A stretch of 64,000 nucleotides of DNA from Dactylellina haptotyla (Eukaryota > Ascomycota > Orbiliomycetes > Orbiliales > Orbiliaceae), in the NCBI GenBank assembly GCA_031310005.1, contig CM062387.1, positions 496,001-560,000 of the forward strand, read 5' to 3'. The notes under the pieces are model-generated. The model was not told the DNA's origin and searched no databases. It was given only the letters and a program-made list of their open reading frames with translations. Positions 45,209-57,408 of the stretch are shown piece after piece. A program made the position numbers and the translations under genes. Numbering within the stretch: the first letter of the stretch is position 1; the number at the start of each line of letters is the position of its first letter.

Positions 45209-47293
45209 TTTGATTAATTTTCAAACTTTTACAAAAATGAAAGCGATAAGTTTGAATTTGAACGGATTAAATGAGTGTAAGTGAAGGACTTGGCGGATGA
45301 TGATAAAATACATTAGTTCGAGCCAGCGAAGTGTTATGCCTTTATAGTTGGATTTCTCATATTACATCATGGATCGAATTTGTATGGGAATCTAAAAATT
45401 TCCAGTAAATACCCGTCGAGGTGAGCTCCAAGTCGCAAATTCTGCCCGCGAGCTAGCTATAATAGGGAACAACATGTATATTTTGGATCGCACCTTCCGA
45501 AAGAGGCAATTTATCTACCCAATGAGGATAACGAAGCGGTATCATTTTTGACGCAGAAAATCTCAGGTGCAGGGCGCAGAACGTTGAGAAGAAGGCTAAA
45601 ATTTTCGGTTTTTGCATCTGATGCCAATTTATTTTGTATTCTATCGATTCGCACCCGGTGCTTGTCTTCACCTGCAGCTTACCATCCGCGGTTCGTATTA
45701 TTTTGCGAATCTCGGGGCGGAAGAATCCGCGAAATGAATCGAAAAAGGAAATTGCCTTAGTTTACCTTCAAAGCTAAAGACCAAGAGCTCTTATGCATTG
45801 TCAAAGCTAGCTAGAAACTGGAATCTCTGTCAAAGAGGCCTCGGCATACAAATCTCGGGGTGCACCTATTGGCTCGGCCGGGAATCTTCGGCCCGTAAAA
45901 TACCTTTGGGCTCTGCAAGTTCCGATATTCGGTAAACGGCACATGATGAATAATTTAATCTTACCGCCGAAGCAAAGTTACACATGATCCCAACCAACGT
46001 TTGAATATTTGACGCAGTTTAAATTTGCGTAGTGACTGTGTTGGCTGTTGTATTTTGCTTGTGGTAACACTCCGCGGCGAGACCTGCTTGCTATTAGACT
46101 GGGCATAGATTTGCACTACCCACCATTCCGTCAATATACCCGCGCTGCTTTAAACTAACGCGTTTAATATACGCGTCAGCTTATATAAGTTATTTAATGC
46201 CTTTGAAGGTGAGGCTTTCAATCAAATATCACTTTACAATTGTATTAAACCTTTAAGTAGGTACCTGGCCGCTGATAATCAATTACCCTCGCCTTAGCCT
46301 TGCAACCCTCATACGCTCCTCGAGACGACTTGCGAAGAATGTTATAACACCTTTCTAATCCTTGCAGACTAAGCTGCAATAATATGCATAAATCCTGGTA
46401 TCAGTTTCACCGACATATGCTTCGGCTTACTTCATCCGATAAAGGGTCCACATGGTCAAGGGTGGGTTCCAACAATTTGGTAACGTCGAAAACTCTATAG
46501 CCGCAGCCAACCAAGAAACCTCTGCCGTACATGCCTATTTCGGTTTGATTTCTCAGTCACATGGGACAGCTTATCATGGAAAGTCCCGGAGTTCGAAGTG
46601 AAATTACTCGTTGTACTGAAATGCAAGTAGGGGAAACACGCGAGTGAGCACAGATGTGTGACGTTGAACAACGCATGATCAAACTAAACCAAGCTATCGG
46701 CGTGCATTTGTCCCGGGTATCCCCCCTGCTGGTTACCGTAAAATTGATACCGAAAGCCAGCCCACGATGAAATAAAAAGCATACCTTTGTCGAAATTTTC
46801 TTCCAACTGGCCGAAAGCGGCCGTTAGTGGTTTATCTAGATTAATCCCTTTGGTTTGTGAAGCCAGCCGGCTAATTTAGCTATCCAGCGCGAGATAGCGC
46901 GAGACAACCAGAGCGCCTGCGCTTTTGGCGAAAACGCGAAAAGTAGCCCATTCGAGGAAGTTGTATGCTGATCGTTGGTTAAGTTTCCTCTGATTGCCAC
47001 TGGAAAACATGCGGACCCTGCGGAAACGTGAGCTCTGGGGCTGAAGCGGCTGGTGAATTAGGACCGGTGGCGTATGATAGAATTAGGACCGCCCGGCTCG
47101 ATATTAAAAGCAGCAAGGTTTTTGCGATGTCACAATTTCCACCTCCGACATTTTGCATGACAGTATCCAATCATCCTCCATGGTTCAGTCCTCTTCGACA
47201 TTGGCGATTGCGCAATTGTTGGCACTTTGCATTGCATTGTGTATCAAAAGAGAAAGAGCCACGATAGATCATTTCGTAATATAGTAATCGAAG
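45209..47293. other. 2.1-kb intergenic region, no supported gene
   Basis: Divergent upstream regions of the 134-residue secreted protein gene (minus) and the TM-C2H2 gene A (plus). No open frame above 80 codons and no motif. Confidence 0.5.
45340..45346 (-). promoter_or_regulatory. TATA-box candidate of the 134-aa secreted protein gene
   Basis: TATAAAG on the minus strand, 132 bases before the start codon at 45208. Motif and distance only. Confidence 0.4.
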
Positions 47294-49850
47294 ATGGTGT
47301 GTATAAAATCCTTCTCGCCCCCTCTTAAAACCCTTGGATTCGAAGGCTATCAACGGGTGTCCGGGGTAAGGCTGTGTTGTCGCCAAATTTTCGCGGCTGT
47401 GGGGCCAGCCAGTGGGGTGGCGGATAGCTATCGATAGGGAGACAAATGGCATTTTGACTCAGCTAAGCAGGCTAACACTCGTGCTCCACAGTGGCAGACG
47501 CGCAAACTTGACGAAAACAATGAAGGGTCGCCGAAAAATGTGGGGAACGGGGGCGTGGACGACTTCCGTGATAGTGGAATAGATGAAGAGTCCACAAAGG
47601 GGGACCCCTTTGAGCTGATAGAAGATGACGAGGATGGCGATTATTATTTTGTACAGCCGCCAAAGGCCGACACTTCACAGTGTGAGTTCACCCAAATCCA
47701 GAATTTCATTGGACGCTGCAGGATTTTCTGGCTGTAAAACCGGACTACTGTTGACAACATCTGCCTAGGTGGACAAATTTTGAAGCAGCAAGACCAAAGC
47801 CCTGGCGAGGAGGCTGGTAAGAACGATGAAAGAAAGTCGGTTGATACCTCAGCGAATCGTCTTGATAGCTTTGGCAATCTTAGATTATCCATGCATGGGT
47901 CCTTCCATATAGGAGAATCCCGGCATTCATGTGAATGCCTCGAACCTGATTGCCCGCACCGTATCAACAAAACCCCCTACCTAAGCTTCTCTACGTTCAA
48001 GGGGTCTTCTTTATTAGATTCTGTAGATGAAACATACTTCGAAAGACCCCTCGTCACCGATACCCCTGCGACTTCGTTCTCTGGCCCAGAGGACCATATA
48101 ACTCCAGAGCCTACTTCAATTGTCCCAGCGGTAATTAATTCACCGATCGAAAAATCTACTCCTTTGGACGTCCCGGTCGAAAAGGTTCTCGAAAACATAC
48201 CCATAGAGTTCGAAACCTCGAAGTCTAACCGAAGGAAAGTGGCTACGGTCTTTAAAGCTGCTTCTGCTGCATACCGGAAACTCAAGAGAAACTCACGTCG
48301 TTCCTCTCCAGGGCTAAAGGAGTTCGTTAGCAGCCTTAAAGACGTCAAACATATTCTCAGAGTTGGGTATGCTTCTTTGACGAAAGTGGTAACAAAGCCA
48401 GACTCCAACACGCCGTTATCGAACTTAGAGGAAATCTACTGTTATCTTCACACCGCCTATGCATTCTATCAAGCTGATAGGCCCGGCGAGGATGATAAAA
48501 TACTTGGTGCAAGCTTTAGGGGCGAGTTGAAGATATTCCGTGAATGTCTACCTCCAACCGAAAAGCAAGGTCCAAGTACACCGCCGGGACAACGCGATAT
48601 ATTTGACGAAATAGTCAAAATCATGTGGGAAGAGTTCGACGATGCATTGAAATGGATTCACGTCCATCGGCCACACTCTCCATTTGCACAGATTACGCGC
48701 GGCGATAATTCTCCAAAAGATCTGCCCGATGTTCTGAGGAAAGCGCTTGGCGACGACTCTCCGCGTAATATTCCCCCAGACCCCGGTACTGTTCAACAGA
48801 ATTTTGTCGATTTCTCCCGATTTAAAACCGTACACGCAGTCGCCGTCTCCAAGAGGATCGCCGATGCAGGAACTGTGCATTTTGTATCTCGGGTATCAAG
48901 CCAACAAAAGCACGAAGATAAGACGCGGCCAGCAGCACCAAGCAAGCTTCTCTGGTCTCAAATAACTCAGGACTTTTTGCGCTTCTTGATGGGTAAGAGT
49001 TTGGTTCCTAGTTCTATATATTTACAAAGCACTGATCAGAAAACTATTAGACTTGTCAACTGGCGAAATGCTCATTCTCTTCCTAGGCCCTCTCGTTCCA
49101 TGTTTACTTGCTTGGACCAACACGGACCCAAAGGACGCTGATGTGGAGAACGGCTGCGATCGCTGTGGTAATCCATGTGCATTCTTCAATGCTAGCTGTT
49201 TCACCTGTGATACTGGGAGGAAAGAAGCAAAGCAGAACGACGTCAAGAAGTTTGAAGCATTCTATGCTCTCGTTCATTCCTGCCGAAAATTCCTTCGCCC
49301 AGTTGCAGCGTCTCTCTACTCTATACAACTCAAGTCTCAGCTCCCAATACGCTCAACAGAATCGGAACTCGAGGAAATAGAGGTGCCCTTGAAATCGGTC
49401 TCCCTATCATTTTCCACTTTGGTTCATAACAAGCGGAAGGTGACTGAAACTGAGGTCGGCACCATCCCCAGCGTCGCAACCTCCGCATCCTCGAGTCCGC
49501 TATCTTCCCAAGACAGTACTCGAAATTATCCTGCAAACCGAAAGCGACCGCAGACTAGCCGCCCCAGTGCTCAGTATACATGTGGGATCGATGGATGCCC
49601 CAAGCAATATACGAATCGCGAAAACCTCAAGAAGCACAAAAATGAGAAACACCTTTCCGACCAGGTATTCAGAGTGCGTTGCTTGGCCCCTGATTGTAAA
49701 AGCAATATGTGCGCGGGAACAAACTTACGTGCCCGGGACAACATGAACACACATCAGAGGTTGAAGCATGCTGCTTGGGTGAAAGGTAAACCTGAAGCTC
49801 AGAGGTATAAAACTGAGATTGTTCCCAAGACTATCATTTCTACTGCATAA
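47294..49850 (+). CDS. TM-zinc ribbon-C2H2 protein A (761 aa)
   Basis: Proposed exons 47294-47365, 47492-47681, 47769-48992, 49051-49850. The last three are well supported by phase and by alignment with paralog B; the short first exon is tentative. Order: acidic disordered N-terminus (1-150); helical region shared with B (about 245-420; HILRVGYASL, EEIYCYLHTAYAFYQ, RDIFDEIVKIMWEEFDDALKW); hydrophobic segment at about 501-517 (EMLILFLGPLVPCLLAW); Cys pair cluster right after it (CDRC..CFTC, 531-548); Ser-rich linker with NRKRPQ; and two C2H2 fingers, YTCGIDGCPKQY..H..H (672-696) and CLAPDC..H..H (705-735). C2H2 fingers suggest DNA or RNA binding, and the TM segment suggests membrane tethering. 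The target is unknown. Confidence 0.75.
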
Positions 49851-50090
49851 CCTAGCTGCGAGAATCCCCTCAAGCCGATGTTTTTTCTTACTATTTTCCT
49901 CTTGTCTTCGAAAGTTTTTAGTATTATCAAAAGTTGCGCATAGTTGCTGGTCGGGTTAATCGGGATGAAAGAAAAGCTATTTTGTATTTGGTCATCTTTG
50001 TTTTTATTGTTGGTAGGCTGTTTTTTTTTTACACCAAGGTTTTTCTTTTGAAACACTTCGCATCCCTGATCATCAAAATCTAGGGCTCTT

Positions 50091-51360
50091 TCACTGTTTT
50101 CTGCTACGTTGCATTGTTTGTGATACAATATCTGCGATCAGCTCATCATACGTCAGTCCCTCTTGTTCCGCTAGAATTGGCACATGCGAATTGTCGGGAC
50201 GCAGTCCAGTAATTGCGTTAATCTGTACGAGTTTGTTAATTACCGCCTGTTCATTTATACTATTTTAAAATAAATGCGATCACTTACCTCCAGAACTTGC
50301 GGCTGGGCTTTATCGCCTCGCCCGATGGACCGAATATCTATACGCCCTAAGTCCCGTCCGCCGAGTGCTTGAAATGTTGCCAACCCAATGCGAGCAACTT
50401 CTCTCACTTCGTGACTATCCTCATGCGTCACGTTGACAATCTCGAAAAATTCCGCAGTAGCAACGCTCTTAACTTTGTAGGTGGCAAAGTCAACGTCGTC
50501 TTCTGGCGAGGTGGAAGCCCCCGAGTCAAGCCCAGGGTTTGCGTCGCTGGCAGGTGTTGGCCGTATGCGTAGGAATTCAAGAACGCCTAGAACTCTAGCT
50601 TTGCTCCCCGTACCGATTATTGCAGCAGTAAATTCGCGGCCGTCTGCAAATTTTTCGACCAGAAGATCTTGATTTGGGAAACGGGTGTGCATATATGCAA
50701 CTTTATCGAGTAAACCTTGGAAAGACGTGAGTTTATTTTTATGATCGATTCCGTTTGAGCCTCCTTCCAGACTAGGCTTTATGAACAAAGGGTTGGCTTC
50801 CGATAGCTCCAAGCCAGACTTCTGCAGTATATCCTTGAGGATTCCAGCCAATCGTGTCGGCTCATTGGCAGTATTGACGAGTTCAAGGTACGGGACCACA
50901 AAGAAAGGAGATGTTGCAATATTATGGTATTGTAGGATCATCTTAAGCCGTATTTTAGTATGATATTGTGTAGTGTATAATCAATATTAATTAGATATCT
51001 TACTTTCGTCTTTGCCTTATCGGCGGCCAGCGCGAGACAAGCTGCATCTGAGAACGTGTATGGGATTTGGTACGCCTCCAGGAGGGCAGGTACCTGGACC
51101 TCTTTCGCGTTGCCGAATACGCCTTCACTCAGATTGAAAACCATGTCCCAGTCCTCGCCTTCGCCTGCGACAAGTCGTTTCGCTAGATTCCGGACATGGC
51201 TAACATCGATTACTTCATGTCCTAATCTCCTTAGGCTTTGGGTTACGCTATCGATAAGAACGGTAGAGGCATAAGCTGATGCTTCTTCATTTGTGCATCC
51301 TCGAGCGATTTGGTCGGCTTTCGAGTCATATGTGAGGGCGACCCTAAGACTTTTCGGCAT
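50091..51360 (-). CDS. D-alanine-D-alanine ligase-like ATP-grasp protein (380 aa)
   Basis: Three exons, 51004-51360, 50288-50941, 50091-50222, joined in phase. The N-terminal domain has MVFNLSEGVFGNAKEVQVPA, matching the D-Ala ligase substrate region, and LALAADKAKTK at the ATP-grasp entry. The central domain has PLFIKPSLEGGSNGI (ATP-binding Lys and Gly-rich loop), LLVEKFADGREFTAAIIG and GGRDLGRIDIR. The end carries VLEINAITGLRPD, the metal-binding Glu and Asn, where bacterial ligases have NPGLT. Such enzymes join two D-amino acids using ATP. Fungi have no peptidoglycan, so its product is more likely a dipeptide or a ligated metabolite. Sits between the two TM-C2H2 paralogs, convergent with A and divergent from B. 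Confidence 0.86.
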
Positions 51361-53662
51361 GACGACATAGATTAGTCTATGCAGCAGAATCCGTATAATG
51401 TTAATTGTAGTAGGCAGTTGAAAATAGCGATATTGCGGTGAGCTTGAGCTTGATCCTAACCCTCGTCAACAAGCGTACGGGCGAAAGCTCCTGAGGTCGC
51501 GGGGTTATCTGAGGCCCACATCGCGAGGCCCAAAGTGGATTAGCAAGCTGGTATGCGAGTCTCTCGTGCCCGCTACTCCAATAAGGGTGCTCAAAACGAG
51601 TTTTTAGCTAAGCCTAACTAGGTGCAATCCGCAAAGCTCAGACGATATTTTCTCCACCAAACAAGCTATTGCTATAATAATCGATGGCGGTGAGGAGAGA
51701 ATACCTGATACTTGACGCGGAACGGACTCGGATCAGCTCACCATTGAGTAAGCGAACACCATGACCTGCCCTCTGCATACGACAAACCAAATAAGATCCA
51801 GCCAAAGGCGCAGCCCGTCCGTCTTCCACGACATGTGCTTGGTGGTCGGGGCCCCGATGCCCTGTCGCCTACCGATCCGATCAACCCAGCCATTGCCAGG
51901 ACGGAATGCAATGACCCGGTTGCCTCCTGCTTTTGTGTTGGTCTAGGAGGCCAGTTGCCTCCCTAATTGGCTAAGGTTTGCAGTCCTCCCCCCTGCAGCC
52001 GTGAAATTCCAATCTGAGGCAATGCACCACGCTGCGACCAACGTCGTGTGTTTTGTATAGGCGATGGCTCAAGCGTATCATGAGGCTGGTCTAGACATCG
52101 GTGTTTTTCTGGTGCGGGTTAACTTTCTGCCATGAAAGCGTCCGGCCAGAGCAGCCGTTCAACTGATACAATTGATATGCTTAATACGCTTGAAAAGGGG
52201 ATAACTCGGGCTTTTGTGGCTTCCTTGGCTTTTTTTTGAAGGCCGACTGGCGAGCAGATTTATTTTCTATCCTTTTATTATTGTGGAGGTTCGCTTCTTG
52301 TCCAGAATCCGCTGTCATGTCAAATCGGGTGTGGAAATTATGCAAATATCTTTAGGACCTATTTGCTCTGTTCCGCAGGGCTTGGCACATGTAGCTTGGC
52401 GAAAAGAAAAAGAAAAAGGTACAAGCTGAAGGGGAAAACAAGGAAGTCAGTCAGTCAAGCAGGGAGTGTGCATCAGTGGGAGGTGGTCCACTGTGGCTTG
52501 TTTTTCCATCTTGATGAGATGCATACTCCGATTTTTGTTGTGTGGTCCAACCAGCGAGACGGGGCAACCAGATATTTCGGGGTCAACGTCTGTCACCGCC
52601 TTTTCCAATCTGGATTGACACCCTCGTCTTATCCTGCATGCCTCTTCGCACACAGGGCAGGGATCTTTCAGAATCCCGGATCCCTGGTGTTGAAACCAGC
52701 GCGTCCGATGAAAGGTTATAGAACTTTGCAAAGGCATGCTGAGGACTGAGCTGACGTGCAACGCACCGTGTTGGTGAGTGCGGGACCCACTCCGACTGAG
52801 GCAAGCTGTTGATCCATCTCGAGGCCAATTCAAGTCGAGTAACATGCTTCAAGGTGCGCTGCCATTGTCGCGGACAACGAGACGTAAGGCACACAATGTT
52901 CGAGGGAATTAAGGCCACAATTAAAACATAGTTAGTAGGAATTTTTGCGGGTAACTACCATATTTATATTTTAGAGCTTCGATGCTTCTTTGAACTGAGC
53001 AAATATATACGCAGAATTCAGAGGGTGCAGGAGCTTCTTTTTTGTTGACAGAGCCTCAGATTTTTCGAAAACGGTCCTGGAGGTCATAGTGCTCATAGAG
53101 CCAATGATATGTTGACATTGGGGGACAGGGGTACGAGTTACCCTTGCATAGAAGGTCCTAAATGTGGCAGACCCGGTGAGAGCTGGTGAGTGTGGCAGCT
53201 GGGACGCGCTGCTGAGTCCAGGTAGCTTTCGTTTTCGAATTTTTCTTGGACCTCTTTTCGTGAGGAAAAGAACCTGTACTGGCGGAGGTCCTAACTAATA
53301 GCGAAGTTGTACGTTCTGATATCCAGATATTTTCTATAAATAACGAGAAATGTACGAAGTTTTTTATATTTTGATGTCCTAAACATTCCAAAAGACGCCA
53401 AAAAATTGCTCTTTGGCGTATACTATCGATAACCATCTTCTCGCCTACTTTTGTTTCTGTAACCAGCAGCGGACAAGCACGGCCCTCTTCTCTTGCCCCG
53501 CCTCTTTCTGTATTCTCCTACCCGAAATCTCTCAGCCCTTGGACATATTCCAGTCTGTGTGGAACAATCCCAGATCTCGAGTCCCCAAGACGGGATATTC
53601 GCTACACCCTTCCCCTGCCGGCCCTAGCCATTTTAATCGAATCCGCGCTGTTGCATACCAAA
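51361..53662. other. 2.3-kb divergent intergenic region, no supported gene
   Basis: Between the start of the ATP-grasp gene and the start of TM-C2H2 gene B. Overlapping shadow frames of 60-132 codons at 52214-52918 on both strands have no motif. No RNA gene or mobile-element remnant recognised. Confidence 0.45.
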
Positions 53663-56600
53663 ATGAATTCGCTTCCAGAACGGGGCTCCGGCAATTTGGT
53701 TGATGAATCTCTTCAGCCGGATCGTTTCCCCAATTCTTCCTTTCGATCTCTCGGTTCTTTGGTCCACTGCCCTCGTTGCTGGTCTAGCCAATCCCCATAT
53801 CTCGGGACAGAATTCTGCCTTAATTGCCAGAAGTATATTCCACAGGAAACCTACCACCCATATTTCCTTCCTCCCCTTCGTGCGGATATCGACTCTCCAT
53901 ACCACCAAGTCTCCGGCAGCAAAAGTGACATTAGCCTTAGCCCACTCGATGAAATTTCCTCGAGCTCTCCTTCTCCCGACGTTACAGACAAGATACTAAG
54001 CTACAATGTTCCCTCAACAAGCCGCAATCCACAGGCGAGCGGCTACGAAAGTAGCTCACCCCTACTCACCTCCTTCAGATGCTCTCAAGTAGGATGTCGG
54101 GATATATGTAACACGGAAACGGAAATGAAAAGACATGAGATCACTCGCCACTTCGGGGGTGATACCAGGCCAACAATTGCAGTATGCGAAGCACCAACGT
54201 GCCGTCAAGGATTCTTCGGACCTTTTGCGAATATTAAACTTGCAAGGCACAGGACAAAGTCACACCCCAGTTCGCAAAATGCATCGTATGATCACGAGAG
54301 TTCATTTTCCGCAGAAGGAAGTGGCGCTGATCGCGAATCTCCATATCGCCGTCCGGTGAGTCGATTAACCTCTTGTGTTAATTAATGCCTGTCGAGTATG
54401 CATTTACTTGCCTTCGTGCTGTTAGAAGATATGTTGACAATCATATTTAATTGGCGCAGAACAGTTTGGTTTCGAACGTTTCTGATCGCGGGTCTGATCA
54501 CGGCTCTCAGAGGATGTTCACAAACCCAGATACTCAAAACCCAATCCAAACATCCCATTATACACCCATCGAGAGCGAATTTTCGACCGCCATTGGTGCA
54601 TGGACCCTTGACTACACCGATGATATGGATCGCGGTATAAACTCTCTCACGCTTGAAATCCACGAGTGTCTTAAAACACACAGAAGGGAGAGCAAACTTC
54701 GGAAAAGATACTTGACGAGTTGGCCTCATGATAGCCGTTTGATGGATTCGACGCTCTTACGAAAGAGTCCATACAAGCCACAACCACCTAGCAATACACA
54801 GGATGAACAGTTTCCTAGAACTAAGCAAAAGAAGGCAAAAAACAAATCTGCAAAACCAGTAGATCCGACCTTTGACCCAAAGAATCCACTTAGCCCTTTT
54901 TATCAATCTTGGCTTCACCACCAAGAAGATTTTGGAGCCCCACCTTCGACAACGGGTAGCAGCCCACATGAAGACATCGAAGTTCTTACTTTGGAGCCAG
55001 ATAGTTCCACTTTAAGTAGCTTGGACTTTGAGCGACCGAACGTCAAAGGTCTCGAAGACCTCGACTTAAGCTACAAGCCATCAAGCCTAAGGGATCTCCC
55101 AAATCAATGGATTCAGAATGAAAAGAATACGAGTCTCTTCTCAAGTGATAATACGAAAATATTGGTCACCGAGGAAAACGTAGAAGGCTTGGTAGACTCG
55201 ACACAAAGGCCATCAAGGTCAGCGAGGGATCAAGCTGTGCAGTCTACTTTCGCCAAATCTAAAGTTGAGGAACTGTTCATGTTTACTTCGGATGCTTATT
55301 ATAAACTCTGCCGTGAATCAGCAAAGGGTTCGATTGAGCTACAGCAGTTCGTGAAAAGCCTAGGGGGTATTGACGAAATTCTTAGGGTAGGATGTTTGGC
55401 CGTGCAGAAGATTCTCACTGGTCATGTCCTATCTAAGCTCGTGGAGGTTTATTGTTACCTCCATGTGGCATATGCCATGTATCAACTAGAGATATCCCGA
55501 TCGGACGAGGAGCTTCCTCACACAGCTTTCAGGGAAGAATTGAACGTCTTCAGGGAGCTACTACCAGAGCTTGAGGGCCTCGAACACCAGACCAAGGAGA
55601 GGGACATTTTCGACGAGATTGTGGAAATCATGTGGGTGGAGCTGGAAGACGCCATAAAATGGAATAACCGGCACACTAGCAATACACAATTTGGTTCTGG
55701 TATCGATGCCATCGATACCCTTCCGTCCGCTTTGCGAGAATATATTTACCAGACATATCCAGATAGGGCCTGCTTATGCATGTCCAAGTCCAGAAACACT
55801 GCCAATGTTTCTCAAGATAAATTAGATCTCGACGACTCTATCAGCGGGTCTCCAACACCATTGGAATCGCCAGAACCTGACTGGAACGCCATGCCCGTCC
55901 GTCTTCTATTTTCTAAAATCACCCAAACTGTTCTCATCTTCCTAAGCAGTACGTCTTTCTTTTATGAATTTAGGTATATTACCTTTTACATTGCTAATCA
56001 TCTCGCGTCTAGAGCTATCTCGTCTCGAAATTTTGATACTATATGTCAGCAGTGCAATTTCAACTCTTGTGCTCTGGGCACACCATGACCAATCCCTTAG
56101 ACATTCCGAGGTAGTATGCAGACTATGTGAGCATCCTGCTACGGTTCCGAAATGTGACGCCTGTGGTGCAATCTTGGCAAATCCCAACGGGCAACCCACG
56201 CTGCTAGATTTGTTTGGTCATTTCTACCAGATTGTGATAGGTTACACCAGCCAGATTACAGAAATCGCAATCGACCGCCTTTTTAGTTTCCCTATAATGC
56301 ACACCGACGAATCTCCACTTGATACTAGCCCTGATACCCTCTACGACCTTGCTCTTGACGCCGATGGTTCCAACGATTCAACACCAGCAACGGTCCTTAG
56401 CAGCATTGTGCCTCCAATAGGGGACGGATACGTTGAGCCTCAATCACTGAGAAGAGTCTCTCAGGGAAATTTTGACGGAAGCCTAGAACAAATTTCCTCT
56501 GAATGGCCGCGCGATATCTCTGAATCACCGGGATCACTTGAAAGTAATTATCCTAGTAAAAGAACTTTCTACGAGATAGCTGGATCGGAAGAAGCCGGAT

Positions 56601-56992
56601 TACATGCGGCCGCTGATACCACCCCGTCAGAGGCATCGGCTGTCCCCTCACCAGAGAATCAGCTTCGTCCACAAAAAAGACGCCGAAAGTCAAGCCGCCC
56701 CGAGGGCTCCAGTCCTAGCTTTCGCTGCCGCCAGGAAGGTTGTGATATGTATTTTACAGACGAGGCCAATCGGAATCGGCACTTTAGGGCCCAGCATACT
56801 TCTACGGGCAAATTTACGGCGAGGTGTCTGTTCCCAGGTTGTAGCTGTATACGAAAGTCTGGGATAAAAGAAACAGCCAGCAGCAATATTGATACGCACC
56901 AGAGGGTTGCAATTGATCATAGGGAGTGGTATGATAATACTGCCGTGGGGGATCGTAGGGTCATTGAGTTTGAATTGTCCAGAACGAATTAA
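53663..56992 (+). CDS. TM-zinc ribbon-C2H2 protein B with duplicated finger module (1,053 aa)
   Basis: Exons 53663-54355, 54460-55948, 56013-56992, phase kept. The first exon holds a zinc ribbon (CPRC..CLNC, about 38-58), a Ser/Pro linker and two C2H2-type fingers (FRCSQVGC..H..H; VCEAPTC..H..H, 140-205). The second holds a disordered basic stretch (KQKKAKNKSAKP) and the helical region shared with gene A (EILRVGCLAVQKIL, VYCYLHVAYAMYQ, RDIFDEIVEIMWVELEDAIKW). The third starts inside a hydrophobic helix (LEILILYVSSAISTLVLW), then CRLC..CDAC, NLS-like QKRRRKSSR and two fingers (FRCRQEGC; CLFPGC..H..H). The TM junction (K|LSRLEILIL) falls at exactly the same place as the exon junction of gene A. 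The N-terminal module repeats the C-terminal one. Confidence 0.76.
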
Positions 56993-57408
56993 CAAATTTG
57001 ATATTTACCATATTGTCTTTTTTATCTCTTCATTGCGTGTACGATTTTCTAGGGGGAATAAATGCCGAAGTAATATTATAATGATGATAATTGGGATAAG
57101 AATCGGAATGATCATAGTTCTAACTTGAGCGAAGCCACTTTTTGCCAAAATACTTTGTAGTCTTTAAGAGAGGAGATACTATTGTATCAAATACAATATT
57201 ACAGAGTGTCTCGGCGAGAATGATATCTATTTTTAACCACCAAGATAGATTGCACGAGATAATTAAGGCGCCTTTGACAAAAAAAACCTTGAAACTTTTG
57301 AATTCCGCTTGACTCTAAATAACAAAAATCAAAAACGATAATACTCTCCTAAGATCGAGCTTCGAATATGCGACAGATCGAAAATAGAATGAGGATTACT
57401 TTATAGAT
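56993..57408. other. convergent intergenic stretch, AT-rich
   Basis: Between TM-C2H2 gene B (plus) and the subtilisin gene (minus). Probably two 3' UTRs; nothing else recognised. Confidence 0.5.
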
